Positions 8,130 to 16,052 of a DNA stretch of 24,475 nt are shown here, one piece after another (position 1 is the stretch's first letter; each line of letters begins with the position of its first letter). The notes beneath the pieces were generated by a model. It was not told the origin of the DNA and ran no database searches. It worked only from the letters and a program-made list of their open reading frames with translations. The position numbers were made by a program, and so were the translations under genes. This DNA comes from DATLYF01 sp035575095 (GTDB taxonomy: Bacteria > Pseudomonadota > Gammaproteobacteria > Competibacterales > Competibacteraceae): contig DATLYF010000040.1 of NCBI GenBank assembly GCA_035575095.1, forward strand, positions 1-24,475, written 5' to 3'.

Positions 8130-9029
8130 ATGTTCAGTCAGAAACGCCTGATCGCAGTCGCCAGCAATCTGTTCGTGTTTGAGGCCGCGGCCCGCTTGCA
8201 GAGCTTCCGCCAGGCCGCCGTCGAACTCGCCATGACCCAGGCGGCGGTGAGCTACAACATCAAGCAACTGGAAGAGGCACTGGGTGTAGCCCTGTTCCTG
8301 CGCGAGCACCGCCGCGTTACCCTGACCGAGGCCGGGCGACGCTTCCACCAGGACGTCGTCCTGGGTCTCAGCCACATCCGCCGCTCCGCCGAAGCCATCC
8401 AGCTCCTGCGCGACCCCACCCACGTCACCCTGTCCATCTCCACCGCCCACGCCAGCGTCTGGATCCTGCCGCGACTGGCGGCCTTCCGTGCCCGCCATCC
8501 CGAGATCGACCTGCGCCTGCAGACCACCGACAAGGACATCAACCTGGCGGCCGAGGGCATCGCCCTGGGGGTACGCCGCGGCCGCGGCGACTGGGAGGAA
8601 TACCACTGCACCCTGATCGCCCCGGAGCGCATCTACCCGGTGTGTAGCCCCACTCTGGCGCGCCAGTTGCCGGTCCCGGCCACGCCCCAGGATCTGCTCA
8701 AGGTACGGCTCATCCATCTGGAGGAACCCTACCGCCCGCGCCTCGGCTGGCGCGACTGGTACGCCGCCCAGGGCCTGAGCTTCGCCGATCACGGCGACGG
8801 GCTGCGCCTCAACGACTACGCCCTGGTGATCCAGGCGGCACTGGAGGGCCAGGGCGTGGCCCTGGGCTGGGATCACCTGGTCCATAGCCTGGTGGAGAAG
8901 GGACAGTTGGTGCGCCTGACCGAACACAGTCTGCAGACCGACTACGGCTTCTACGTGGTCTGGCCACGGGAACAGCCCCTGAGCCGCGACGCTGCCGTGG
9001 TACGCGACTGGCTGGCGGGCGCTGCGTAA
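8130..9029 (+). CDS. LysR-family (GcvA-like) transcriptional regulator, probable island activator
   Basis: A 299-aa LysR regulator. The N-terminal winged helix-turn-helix covers roughly residues 10-70 (FEAAARLQSFRQAAVELAM, then TQAAVSYNIKQLEEALG), and a periplasmic-binding-like effector domain follows. It ends with IQAALEGQGVALGW, typical of the GcvA-like branch. It is divergent from the enolase/flavoprotein operon with 138 bp between them, and converges on the ABC transporter operon with a 25-bp gap. The ATG lies only 5 bp after the T-N11-A box and has no visible Shine-Dalgarno, so the start may be leaderless, or binding of the protein at its own site may limit its expression. The same operator before the transporter operon suggests it controls uptake as well as catabolism. 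The effector is unknown; a methylated amine is a reasonable guess from context. Confidence 0.92.
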   Translation: MFSQKRLIAVASNLFVFEAAARLQSFRQAAVELAMTQAAVSYNIKQLEEALGVALFLREHRRVTLTEAGRRFHQDVVLGLSHIRRSAEAIQLLRDPTHVTLSISTAHASVWILPRLAAFRARHPEIDLRLQTTDKDINLAAEGIALGVRRGRGDWEEYHCTLIAPERIYPVCSPTLARQLPVPATPQDLLKVRLIHLEEPYRPRLGWRDWYAAQGLSFADHGDGLRLNDYALVIQAALEGQGVALGWDHLVHSLVEKGQLVRLTEHSLQTDYGFYVVWPREQPLSRDAAVVRDWLAGAA

Positions 9030-9054
9030 TCCCCTCGTTGCGCCGGCCACCCGC

Positions 9055-11139
9055 TCAAGCCGTCGAGCGCAACGCCTCCACCACCCGGATCACCGGCCGC
9101 CGCTTACGCAGCTCCTCCAGCGGGATATGGCAGGCGATCACATGCCCCGCTGCGGTCTGGCGCAGCGGCGGCGGCTCGTTGTCGCATACGCTGCCGAGCC
9201 TGAGGTGGCAGCGTGTGCAAAACGGGCAACCCTTGGGCGGAGCAAGCGGGCTGGGCAGACTGCCCTCCAGCACGATCTCCTCCTTCTCCACCCGCGGGTC
9301 GGCGATGGGCACCGCCGACAACAGCGCCTCGGTGTAGGGGTGGTAGGGCGGGCTGAAGATCTGCTCGGTGGTGCCGCGCTCCATGATCCGCCCCAGGTAC
9401 ATGACCACGATGCGGTCGGCCAGGTAGCGCACCACGCTCAGGTCGTGGCTGATGAACAGCAGGGTGGTGCCGTGCTGGCGCTGGATCTCGGTGAGCAGTT
9501 CGGTGACTGCCGCCGCCACCGACACGTCCAGGGCCGAGACCGGCTCGTCGGCGATCACCAGCGCCGGGTTACCGGCAAAGGCGCGGGCGATGCCCACCCG
9601 CTGCTTCTGCCCGCCGGAGAGCTGGCGCGGCTTGCGATAGTAGAACTCGCGCGGCAGCTTGACCTCGTCCAGCAGCTTCAGCACCCGCTCGCGGATCCGG
9701 CTGCGCTCCCGCTCCACTGTGAACTTGCGGATCACCCGGCCGATCTGCGCGCCCACACTGAGGCTGGGGTTGAGGGTGTCGCTGGGGTTCTGGAACACCA
9801 TCTGCAGGGCGCTGACGAGCTTGGCGGAGCGCTCGCGCACCGGGGTGCGACTGATGTCCAGGCCTTGGAAGCGGATGACCCCGTCGGTCGCCGTTTCCAG
9901 CCCCATCAGCACCCGGGCGAAGGTGGACTTGCCGCAGCCCGACTCGCCGACGATGGCCACGGTCTCGCCGCGCCGGGCATCGAAGTCCAGAGCCTCGTTG
10001 GCCTTGATGTAGCGCTCGCTGCGCCCAGCGAGCAGGGCGCCGAGGGACAGATCGTGGATGGCGTAGTACTTCTTCATGCGCTCCACGACCAGCACCGGTT
10101 CGCCAACGCGCGGTGCCGGCCGCGGCGCCGTGGCGCGGTCGGCGGCGCCCCAGTCGATCTCGCGCCAGCGCAGACAGCGTGCCCGGTGACTGCCCTCCAC
10201 CATCTCCATGGGAATGTCGGCGGCATCGCAGCGCCCGGCCTGGAAGTAACTGCAGCGCGGGCCGAAGTAGCAGCCGCGCGGGCGCTCGTGGGGCAGCGGC
10301 AACTGACCGGGGATGGGCTGCAGGGGGCGGGCGTTCTTGTCCGCCCCAGGCAGCGGGATGCAGTGGAACAGACCATGGGTGTAAGGATGGCGCGGCTGGC
10401 TGAAGACCTCGCGCACGCTGCCCTGCTCCACCGCCTCGCCGGAGTACATCACGCACACCCGATCGCAGGTCTCTAGCACCAGACCGAGATTGTGGGAGAT
10501 GAACAGCTGGGCCATGCCGTAGCGCTGCCCGAGTTCGCGAATGAGCTTGACGATGCCCGCCTCCACGGTCACGTCCAGGGCCGTAGTGGGCTCATCCAGC
10601 AACAGCAGCGCCGGTCGTGACAGCAGCGCCATGGCGATGACCACGCGCTGCTGCTGGCCGCCGGAGAGCTGGTGCGGATAGGCGCGCAGCACTCGCTCGG
10701 GGTCGGGCAGGTGCACATCGGCCAGCGCCTGCCGGGCACGCTTTTCGGCCTCGGCGCCGCTCACCCCCTCGTGCACCATGGGCACTTCCATGAGCTGGCG
10801 GGCGATGGTCAGGCTGGGGTTGAGCGCGGCCATGGGCTCCTGATAGACCATGGCGATCTGCGAGCCGCGGATGCGGCGCAGCTCCGCGGCATCCATGCGG
10901 CACAGGTCGCGCCCCTTGAAGCGGATGCTGCCGCCGGTGACGGCGCCGTTGCGCCCCAGGTACTGCATGATGGCCATGGCCACGGTGGACTTGCCGCAGC
11001 CCGATTCACCCACCAGCCCGACGCACTCCCCTGCATGCAGGGTGAGGTTGAAGTCCACCACGGCGGGGACCGCGCCGGCGCGGGTGTAGTAGGAAATGCG
11101 CAGGTTCTCGATTTCCAGCAGCGGTTCGGCTTCGCTCAT
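9055..11139 (-). CDS. ABC transporter ATPase, fused DppD-DppF (oligopeptide/nickel type)
   Basis: A 694-aa cytoplasmic protein joining the two ATPases that are usually separate in Dpp/Opp importers. The first half has Walker A GESGCGKS (44-51), the LSGGQ signature (158-162) and Walker B LLLLDEP (178-184). The second half has Walker A GESGCGKS (398-405), LSGGQ (507-511) and LVIADEP (527-533). Each half ends in the cysteine-containing C-terminal extension of this family (CYFGPRCSYFQAGRC; CPFCTRC). Both sites look intact, so both should hydrolyse ATP. The ATG has a GAGGT that overlaps the stop of the upstream permease gene. It is the last gene of the transporter operon. The family carries peptides, nickel, opines and other small amino compounds; specificity lies in the binding protein, not here. 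Confidence 0.95.
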   Translation of the reverse strand: MSEAEPLLEIENLRISYYTRAGAVPAVVDFNLTLHAGECVGLVGESGCGKSTVAMAIMQYLGRNGAVTGGSIRFKGRDLCRMDAAELRRIRGSQIAMVYQEPMAALNPSLTIARQLMEVPMVHEGVSGAEAEKRARQALADVHLPDPERVLRAYPHQLSGGQQQRVVIAMALLSRPALLLLDEPTTALDVTVEAGIVKLIRELGQRYGMAQLFISHNLGLVLETCDRVCVMYSGEAVEQGSVREVFSQPRHPYTHGLFHCIPLPGADKNARPLQPIPGQLPLPHERPRGCYFGPRCSYFQAGRCDAADIPMEMVEGSHRARCLRWREIDWGAADRATAPRPAPRVGEPVLVVERMKKYYAIHDLSLGALLAGRSERYIKANEALDFDARRGETVAIVGESGCGKSTFARVLMGLETATDGVIRFQGLDISRTPVRERSAKLVSALQMVFQNPSDTLNPSLSVGAQIGRVIRKFTVERERSRIRERVLKLLDEVKLPREFYYRKPRQLSGGQKQRVGIARAFAGNPALVIADEPVSALDVSVAAAVTELLTEIQRQHGTTLLFISHDLSVVRYLADRIVVMYLGRIMERGTTEQIFSPPYHPYTEALLSAVPIADPRVEKEEIVLEGSLPSPLAPPKGCPFCTRCHLRLGSVCDNEPPPLRQTAAGHVIACHIPLEELRKRRPVIRVVEALRSTA

Positions 11140-11150
11140 GGTTTCTTACC

Positions 11151-12038
11151 TCAATCCCGCAGTGAAATCTCGCGCAGCCCGTCGGCCAGCAGGTTGAAGC
11201 CGAGCACCAGCGAGGAGAGGGCGATGCAGGGGAACAGGGTCATGTGCGGGAAGGCCATCGCCATGGCCCGGGTCTCGTTGATCATGCTGCCCCAGTCCGG
11301 ATCCGGCGGCGGCAGACCGAGGCCGAGGAAACCGAGCACGCCGATGGTGATGATGACGTAGCCCAGCCGCAGGCAGGCGTCGACGATCAGCGGCCCGCGG
11401 GCATTGGGCAGGATCTCCACCAGCATGATCCACCAGGCCGATTCGCCGCGGGTCTGGGCGGCAGCCACGTAGTCGCGGTTGCGCAGATCCAGTGCCAGAC
11501 TGCGCACGATGCGCATGATGCCGGGGGCGCTGGCGAAGGTGATGGCGACGACGATGTTGAGCCCGGAAGCACCCACCGTGGCGATGATGATGATGTACAG
11601 CACCAGCACCGGGAACGACAGGATGATGTCCGCCACCCTGGAGAGCACATCGTCCACCCAGCCGCGCTGGTAGCCGGCCAGCAGGCCCATGAGGATGCCC
11701 ACCAGGTAGGCCACCAGAGTGGCCAACGGCGCATAGAACAGCACCGTGCGCGAGCCCCAGATGATGCGCGAGAGGATATCGCGGCCGAGGTGGTCGGTGC
11801 CGAGCCAGAAGGTGCTGCCGCTGGCGGCGTGGACCGCGCCCGGCTTGGCGAAGGGCTGCAGGGTGGCGATGGGATCGAATGGGGCGAGCCAGGGCGCGGT
11901 AAGCGCCAGCAGCACCCAGAACAACACCAGGGCAGCCCCGACCATGCCCACCCCGCTCTCGCGCAGCAGGGTCAGGGAGCGCAGGGCGCGCCACAGCCCG
12001 GCGGCGCGCGGCGGTGCAGAAACGGCAACCGTGTTCAT
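11151..12038 (-). CDS. ABC transporter permease, DppC type
   Basis: A 295-aa inner-membrane permease of the binding-protein-dependent importer. It has the N-terminal soluble stretch and first helix typical of DppC/OppC (GVGMVGAALVLFWVLLALTA), then a loop with FWLGTDHLGRDILSRIIWG, the family hallmark, and an EAA cytoplasmic loop (LDLRNRDYVAAAQTRGES) that contacts the ATPase. The true start is the ATG at 12038, with a GAGGG overlapping the stop of the upstream permease; an upstream TTG at 12044 is unlikely. It pairs with the DppB-type permease to form the channel. Gaps in the operon are about 10 bp, indicating co-translation. Confidence 0.94.
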   Translation of the reverse strand: MNTVAVSAPPRAAGLWRALRSLTLLRESGVGMVGAALVLFWVLLALTAPWLAPFDPIATLQPFAKPGAVHAASGSTFWLGTDHLGRDILSRIIWGSRTVLFYAPLATLVAYLVGILMGLLAGYQRGWVDDVLSRVADIILSFPVLVLYIIIIATVGASGLNIVVAITFASAPGIMRIVRSLALDLRNRDYVAAAQTRGESAWWIMLVEILPNARGPLIVDACLRLGYVIITIGVLGFLGLGLPPPDPDWGSMINETRAMAMAFPHMTLFPCIALSSLVLGFNLLADGLREISLRD

Positions 12039-12048
12039 GGGCAAGCCC

Positions 12049-12981
12049 TCAGTGGAAGCGGATGCGCGGGTTGAGGAACATGTAGCCGATGTCGGCCAGG
12101 GTCTGGGTGGCCACCGCCACGAACACCGCCACCATGGCGCAGGCCTCGATCAGGTAGATGTCCTGGTTGAGGCTGGCCTCCAACAGCAGCGCGCCGAAGC
12201 CCTTGTAGGCGAAGAAGAATTCCACCACGATCACCCCAGACAGCAGCCAGTTGATCTGCAGCATGATTACCGTGAACGGCGCGATCAGGGCGTTGCGCAG
12301 GGCGTGCCTGAGGATCACCTGGCGGTAGGGCAAGCCCTTGAGGATAGCGGTGCGGATGTAGTGGGTCTGCATCACCTCGGCCATGGAGGCGCGGGTCATG
12401 CGCGCCACGTAGCCCAGGTCGTAGAGGATCAGCACCAGCGCCGGCAGGATCAGCTCCTTGAAGCTGAAGCCCGCGGTCATGCCGCTGGTGCCCGGCAGCC
12501 AGGCCAGCCAGAACACGAACACCGCCGACAGGAACACGGCGCTGGCGAACTCGGGGATGGAGGTGGTGACGATGCTAAACACCGAGATGCTGCGATCCAG
12601 CTTGGAGCCCTCGCGCATGCCGGCCAGCACACCCAGCGCCAGCGACAGGGGGATGAGCACGGCGAATACCGCTGCCGCCAGGATAGCGGTGTTGGCCAGC
12701 CGCGGCCACAGCATCTCGGCCACCGGCACCTTGAAGCGCACCGAGTCGCCGAAGTCGCCGCTGAGGAAATGACCTAACCAAGAGAAGTAGCGCACATACA
12801 GCGGCTGGAAGTAACCGTGCTGCTCCAGCCACAGGGTGCGCTGCTCCTCGGAGCTGTACGGCCCCAGCACCTTGGTGGCAACGCTTTCGACGTTGATCTC
12901 CAGGAGCAGGAACAGCAGCAGGGAGACGGCAAGCATGGTCACGGCCATGAAGCCGAGACGCTTGAGGATGAATGACAGCAT
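12049..12981 (-). CDS. ABC transporter permease, DppB type
   Basis: A 310-aa inner-membrane permease with about six membrane segments. The family features are an N-terminal helix starting right at residue 1 (MLSFILKRLGFMAVTML), a large first periplasmic loop ending FLSGDFGDSV, and an EAA loop near HYIRTAILKGLPYRQVILRH. The ATG at 12981 is preceded by AGAGG at 8 nt; an alternative in-frame TTG at 12987 lies between that site and the ATG and is less likely. It follows the binding-protein gene after an intergenic hairpin and forms the translocation pore with the DppC-type partner. Confidence 0.94.
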   Translation of the reverse strand: MLSFILKRLGFMAVTMLAVSLLLFLLLEINVESVATKVLGPYSSEEQRTLWLEQHGYFQPLYVRYFSWLGHFLSGDFGDSVRFKVPVAEMLWPRLANTAILAAAVFAVLIPLSLALGVLAGMREGSKLDRSISVFSIVTTSIPEFASAVFLSAVFVFWLAWLPGTSGMTAGFSFKELILPALVLILYDLGYVARMTRASMAEVMQTHYIRTAILKGLPYRQVILRHALRNALIAPFTVIMLQINWLLSGVIVVEFFFAYKGFGALLLEASLNQDIYLIEACAMVAVFVAVATQTLADIGYMFLNPRIRFH

Positions 12982-12997
12982 AGGCAACGCCTCTTAC

Positions 12998-13022
12998 TGC
13001 CCGCCGCCTGCGACGGCGGGCA
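12998..13022. repeat. Intergenic stem-loop between binding-protein and permease genes
   Basis: Perfect 9-bp inverted repeat, TGCCCGCCG and CGGCGGGCA, with a 7-nt loop. It lies in the 56-bp gap after the binding-protein stop. There is no T-run, so it is not a full intrinsic terminator. Such hairpins often protect the binding-protein mRNA end, or partly terminate transcription, so that the binding protein is made in excess over the permeases. That role is inferred from position. Confidence 0.6.
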
Positions 13023-13037
13023 TAGTTGCACCGCCGC

Positions 13038-14741
13038 TCAGGCGCTGATCCAGACCTGATTGAACTGGTGGTAGAGGGTCGGGTGGGTCTGATAGCCCTT
13101 GACCTTGGCCGTGTGGGCAGACAGCACCGACTGGAAGAACGGCTGCACCATGACGGCGTCGTCCTGCAGGATCTTTTCGACAACGGCCATCTGCTTGCGC
13201 CGCTCCTCCACGTCCAGGATCGACTCGGCCTTGGCGAGGGCCTGGTCGAACTGCGGATTACTGTAGCCGGTCTCGTTCCAGGGCACGCCGCTCTTGTAGC
13301 CCAGCGCCAGGGCCATCACCCCCAGCGGCCGGTGCACCCAGACGGTGATGCCGAACGGCACCTTGTTCCAGATCTCCCAGTACTGGGCGGCCGGCATGAC
13401 GTTGAGCTTGAGCTCGATGCCGGCTGCGGCCAGTTGCTCCTTGAGTACCACCACCGAGTCCTGCTCCCAGCGGCCATAGGCATTGCCCACCGCGATCTCC
13501 AGTTTGAGCTTCTCCTTACCGGCCTCCTGGAGCAGCCGCTTTGCCTCCTCGATGTTGCGCTTCAGCGGCGGCAGCTTGGCATATTCGGGATGGATAGGGG
13601 CGACATGATGATTCTCGCCCACCGTGCCCATGCCGCGGTAGGCCTTCTGCAGGATTTCGGCGTTGTCCGCGCACAGCACCACGGCCTTGCGCACGCGGAT
13701 GTCGTCGAAGGGCTTTTCCGTGACCTTCATCCGGATCACCCCGGTCAAGGCGGTATCGGCCTTGGAGACGACCACATCGGGGATGGCCTGCGCGGCGTCC
13801 AGGGTCTCCAGCTCCAGGCGGTGCAGCACATCGACCTGGCCCGAGGCCAGGGCGGCGATGGCGGCCATGCTGTCCTGCCCGAGATCGAGGTAGTGGATCT
13901 CGTCCAGATACACCTCCCCGCCCCAGTACGGATCCTTGCGCCGGCGCAGCACAGCGCGCTCGCCCACCTTGTGCTCGACCAGCGCGTAGGGGCCGGTGCC
14001 GATGGGGTTCTTGGCCAGGTTGGCGCCCATCGTCTCGAAGTCGCGATGGACGATGGCGCAAGGGTAGTTGTACAGGTTCTCGGGGATGGACAGCACCGGC
14101 GTGCGCAGGTTGAGGCGCACGGTGTGGTCATCGACCTTCTCGATGGCGTTGGCGATCATGCGCTTCTCGAGCACTGCCTTGCCGTCCTTGTCCTTACGCC
14201 CGGTGTCGATCTCCTCCAGCATGGCGCTGAACAGGCCCTGGTTGCTCGAGCCGGTCTTGGGATCGAGCCAGCGCTTGAAGTTGAACACCACGTCGTCGGC
14301 GTTGAACTCATCGCCGTTGGACCACTTCACGCCCTTGCGCAAATAGAAGGTCCAGGTCTTGAGGTCGTCGCTGGCCTGCCACTTCTCCGCCAGGTATGGC
14401 CGGGTGATGTTGTCGGGGCCGGTGATGGTCAGATACTCGACGAGATGGCGGGTGATGTTGGACTTCTCCGGCCAGTCGAAGATGGCCGGATCGGTGATCT
14501 CCTGCACCGGCATCGCCACTCGCAGCACGCCGCCCTTCTTGGGCGCGCCCTCGGCGGCGTGGGCGGCGGGCAGCAGCGCCTCACCGGTGATGCGCCCGGC
14601 CAGGCCGTAGGCGGCGCCGGCCGACAGCCCGAGCAGCGTCACCGTGCGTAGGAACTCGCGCCGGGATATCTTGCCCTTCTCCAGATCGCCGATCAGCCCG
14701 GGGATGGCGGAATGGACGTGGCGGTAATCCTTGGTGGTCAT
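13038..14741 (-). CDS. ABC transporter substrate-binding protein, family 5, Tat-exported
   Basis: A 567-aa periplasmic solute-binding protein of the peptide/nickel/opine class (SBP family 5). It includes the family motif region around GTGPYALVEHKVGERAVLRR. I chose the ATG at 14741, which has GAGGG about 10 nt upstream. The N-terminus then carries a 25-residue n-region, a twin-arginine motif SRREFLR (26-32), a hydrophobic core and an AHA cleavage site near 62, so export should be by the Tat pathway, which implies folding in the cytoplasm. First gene of the operon with two permeases and the double ATPase. Its promoter carries the same operator as the demethylase operon. The ligand is not predictable by eye; context points to a methylated or betaine-like amino compound. 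Confidence 0.93.
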   Translation of the reverse strand: MTTKDYRHVHSAIPGLIGDLEKGKISRREFLRTVTLLGLSAGAAYGLAGRITGEALLPAAHAAEGAPKKGGVLRVAMPVQEITDPAIFDWPEKSNITRHLVEYLTITGPDNITRPYLAEKWQASDDLKTWTFYLRKGVKWSNGDEFNADDVVFNFKRWLDPKTGSSNQGLFSAMLEEIDTGRKDKDGKAVLEKRMIANAIEKVDDHTVRLNLRTPVLSIPENLYNYPCAIVHRDFETMGANLAKNPIGTGPYALVEHKVGERAVLRRRKDPYWGGEVYLDEIHYLDLGQDSMAAIAALASGQVDVLHRLELETLDAAQAIPDVVVSKADTALTGVIRMKVTEKPFDDIRVRKAVVLCADNAEILQKAYRGMGTVGENHHVAPIHPEYAKLPPLKRNIEEAKRLLQEAGKEKLKLEIAVGNAYGRWEQDSVVVLKEQLAAAGIELKLNVMPAAQYWEIWNKVPFGITVWVHRPLGVMALALGYKSGVPWNETGYSNPQFDQALAKAESILDVEERRKQMAVVEKILQDDAVMVQPFFQSVLSAHTAKVKGYQTHPTLYHQFNQVWISA

Positions 14742-14884
14742 GCGGTTGTACCCTCTTTGGTGGTGGATCTCCTGCCCTACGGGCGCGCCGCCCTCTGGTT
14801 GCTGGTAGAGCGCCTGCGCTACGAGACAGGGAAGCATTTCCCGGTGGTGGTGCCGACAGCACCGTTTATGTTGTTATTTGAATC

Positions 14885-14913
14885 AAAATATTAAGCACTA
14901 AATCAGCTGTAAA
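14885..14913 (-). promoter_or_regulatory. Predicted sigma-70 promoter of the ABC transporter operon
   Basis: On the minus strand TTTACA (14913-14908) and TATTTT (14890-14885) are separated by 17 bp, giving a predicted start near 14878 and a leader of about 137 nt before the binding-protein ATG. The arrangement matches the promoter at 8057-8085, including TTGAT immediately after the TANN of the -10 box. Confidence 0.6.
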
Positions 14914-14954
14914 TACGAAAAATACTGATCATATTGATAAACGTAGATTATCAA
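14907..14954 (-). promoter_or_regulatory. LysR-type operator, copy B (shared with copy A at 8079)
   Basis: This is the second copy of the 48-bp element, same orientation, 37/48 identical to copy A. The LysR box GATAA-N7-TTATC is at 14936-14952, centred at 14944, again about 66 bp upstream of the predicted start. The AAAATACTGATCAT core and the CTGTAAAT (-35 on the minus strand) are identical between copies. It stands between the GlxA-type regulator gene and the transporter operon. No LysR gene is adjacent here, so the regulator is probably the one encoded at 8130. Confidence 0.7.
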
Positions 14955-14980
14955 CAGGCGTTACACGACGACCCCGATCC

Positions 14981-16033
14981 TCAGCGCCAGCCGCCCGCTG
15001 CCACACTGTTCCGATACGCACGCTCGGGCGCGCGATGGGGCGCAACCATGGCCGGGGGGATAGCCGGCAACCGCGTCTCCGCCTGCAGACGCCGTTCGTA
15101 CACCGGCCGCCGGCCGAACTGGCGCTGGTAGGCGGTGCTGAAGTGCGCCGCCGAGATGAAGCCGCAGGCACGCGCCACCTCGGCGATGGGCAGGGTACTC
15201 TGCAAGAGCAGCTTGCGGGCCTGCTGCAGGCGCAGCTCCAGGTAGTAGCGCGACGGGTTGCTCTGCAGATGTCTGCGGAACAGCCGCTCCAGCTTGCGCA
15301 GCGACACCCCGAGGCGGCGGGCGATCTCCTCTAGGTTGAGCGGCTCCGCCAGATTGGCCTGCATCAGCGCCACCGCGTTCAGCAGCTCGGGCTGACGGAT
15401 GCCGAGATGCCGGTGCAGCGGCACCGGCTGGGGGACGTTGGGGCCGCGCAGGTGCTCGCAGACGAAGGCCTCGGAGATGGCCTGCATCAGCGCCGCGCCG
15501 TGCTGCCGGCCGATCAGGTCGAGGCTCATGTCTAGGGCTGCCGTGCCGCCGCAGCAGGTGAGGCGGTCGCGGTCGCAGACGAACAGCTCGGTGGCCACCG
15601 CCAGCCCCGGGAAACGCGCCCGCAATGCATCCGCCATGCGCCAGTGCACCGCCGCCCGGTAGCCCTCCAGCAGCCCGGCGGCGGCTAGCATCCCCACCCC
15701 GCCGCCGATGGCACCCAGCACCACACCGTCCCGGCCCAGCTCCCGCAGCCGTTGCAAAGTGGCTGCGCCCATCTCCGCGACCATCCCTTCGCCGCCGCAG
15801 ACCAGCAGGGCGTCCAGCGGCCCGGCCTCGGACAATGTGCAATCGGGCGCCAGGCCCTGGCCGATACCGGCGACGGCGGGCGCCTCCTCCGCCACGCACA
15901 CATACCAGCGGTACAGCGTCCGCTCGCGCAGCAGGTTGGCCATGCGCAGCGGCTCCAAGGCGAACGCGAAATCCATCATCGAGAAGCCGGGCAGCAGCAG
16001 AAAGCCCAGGCGGAACGGCGCAGACGTCGACAT
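14981..16033 (-). CDS. GlxA-family AraC-type transcriptional regulator (DJ-1/PfpI + AraC HTH)
   Basis: A 350-aa regulator. Residues 1 to about 190 form a DJ-1/PfpI (class I glutamine amidotransferase-like) sensor domain beginning FRLGFLLLPGFSMMDFAFAL. The C-terminal 100 residues before the tail carry the double AraC helix-turn-helix (LNLEEIARRLGVSLRKLERL and IAEVARACGFISAAHFSTAY). This architecture is shared by the characterised regulators GbdR (glycine betaine/dimethylglycine) and CdhR (carnitine), which fits the methylated-amine setting. The ATG at 16033 has a GGGG run about 12 nt upstream; the longer open frame upstream is antisense-like noise inside the MttB gene. It lies 19 bp after the MttB-family gene and is therefore probably co-transcribed with it. 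Effector not known. Confidence 0.92.
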   Translation of the reverse strand: MSTSAPFRLGFLLLPGFSMMDFAFALEPLRMANLLRERTLYRWYVCVAEEAPAVAGIGQGLAPDCTLSEAGPLDALLVCGGEGMVAEMGAATLQRLRELGRDGVVLGAIGGGVGMLAAAGLLEGYRAAVHWRMADALRARFPGLAVATELFVCDRDRLTCCGGTAALDMSLDLIGRQHGAALMQAISEAFVCEHLRGPNVPQPVPLHRHLGIRQPELLNAVALMQANLAEPLNLEEIARRLGVSLRKLERLFRRHLQSNPSRYYLELRLQQARKLLLQSTLPIAEVARACGFISAAHFSTAYQRQFGRRPVYERRLQAETRLPAIPPAMVAPHRAPERAYRNSVAAGGWR

Positions 16034-16052
16034 CGGCGATGCACCCCGCCGC

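Noticed and set aside
13026..14651. A 541-aa plus-strand frame opposite the binding-protein gene
   Set aside because: Antisense shadow of a well-supported gene with a Tat signal and ribosome binding site; no features of its own.
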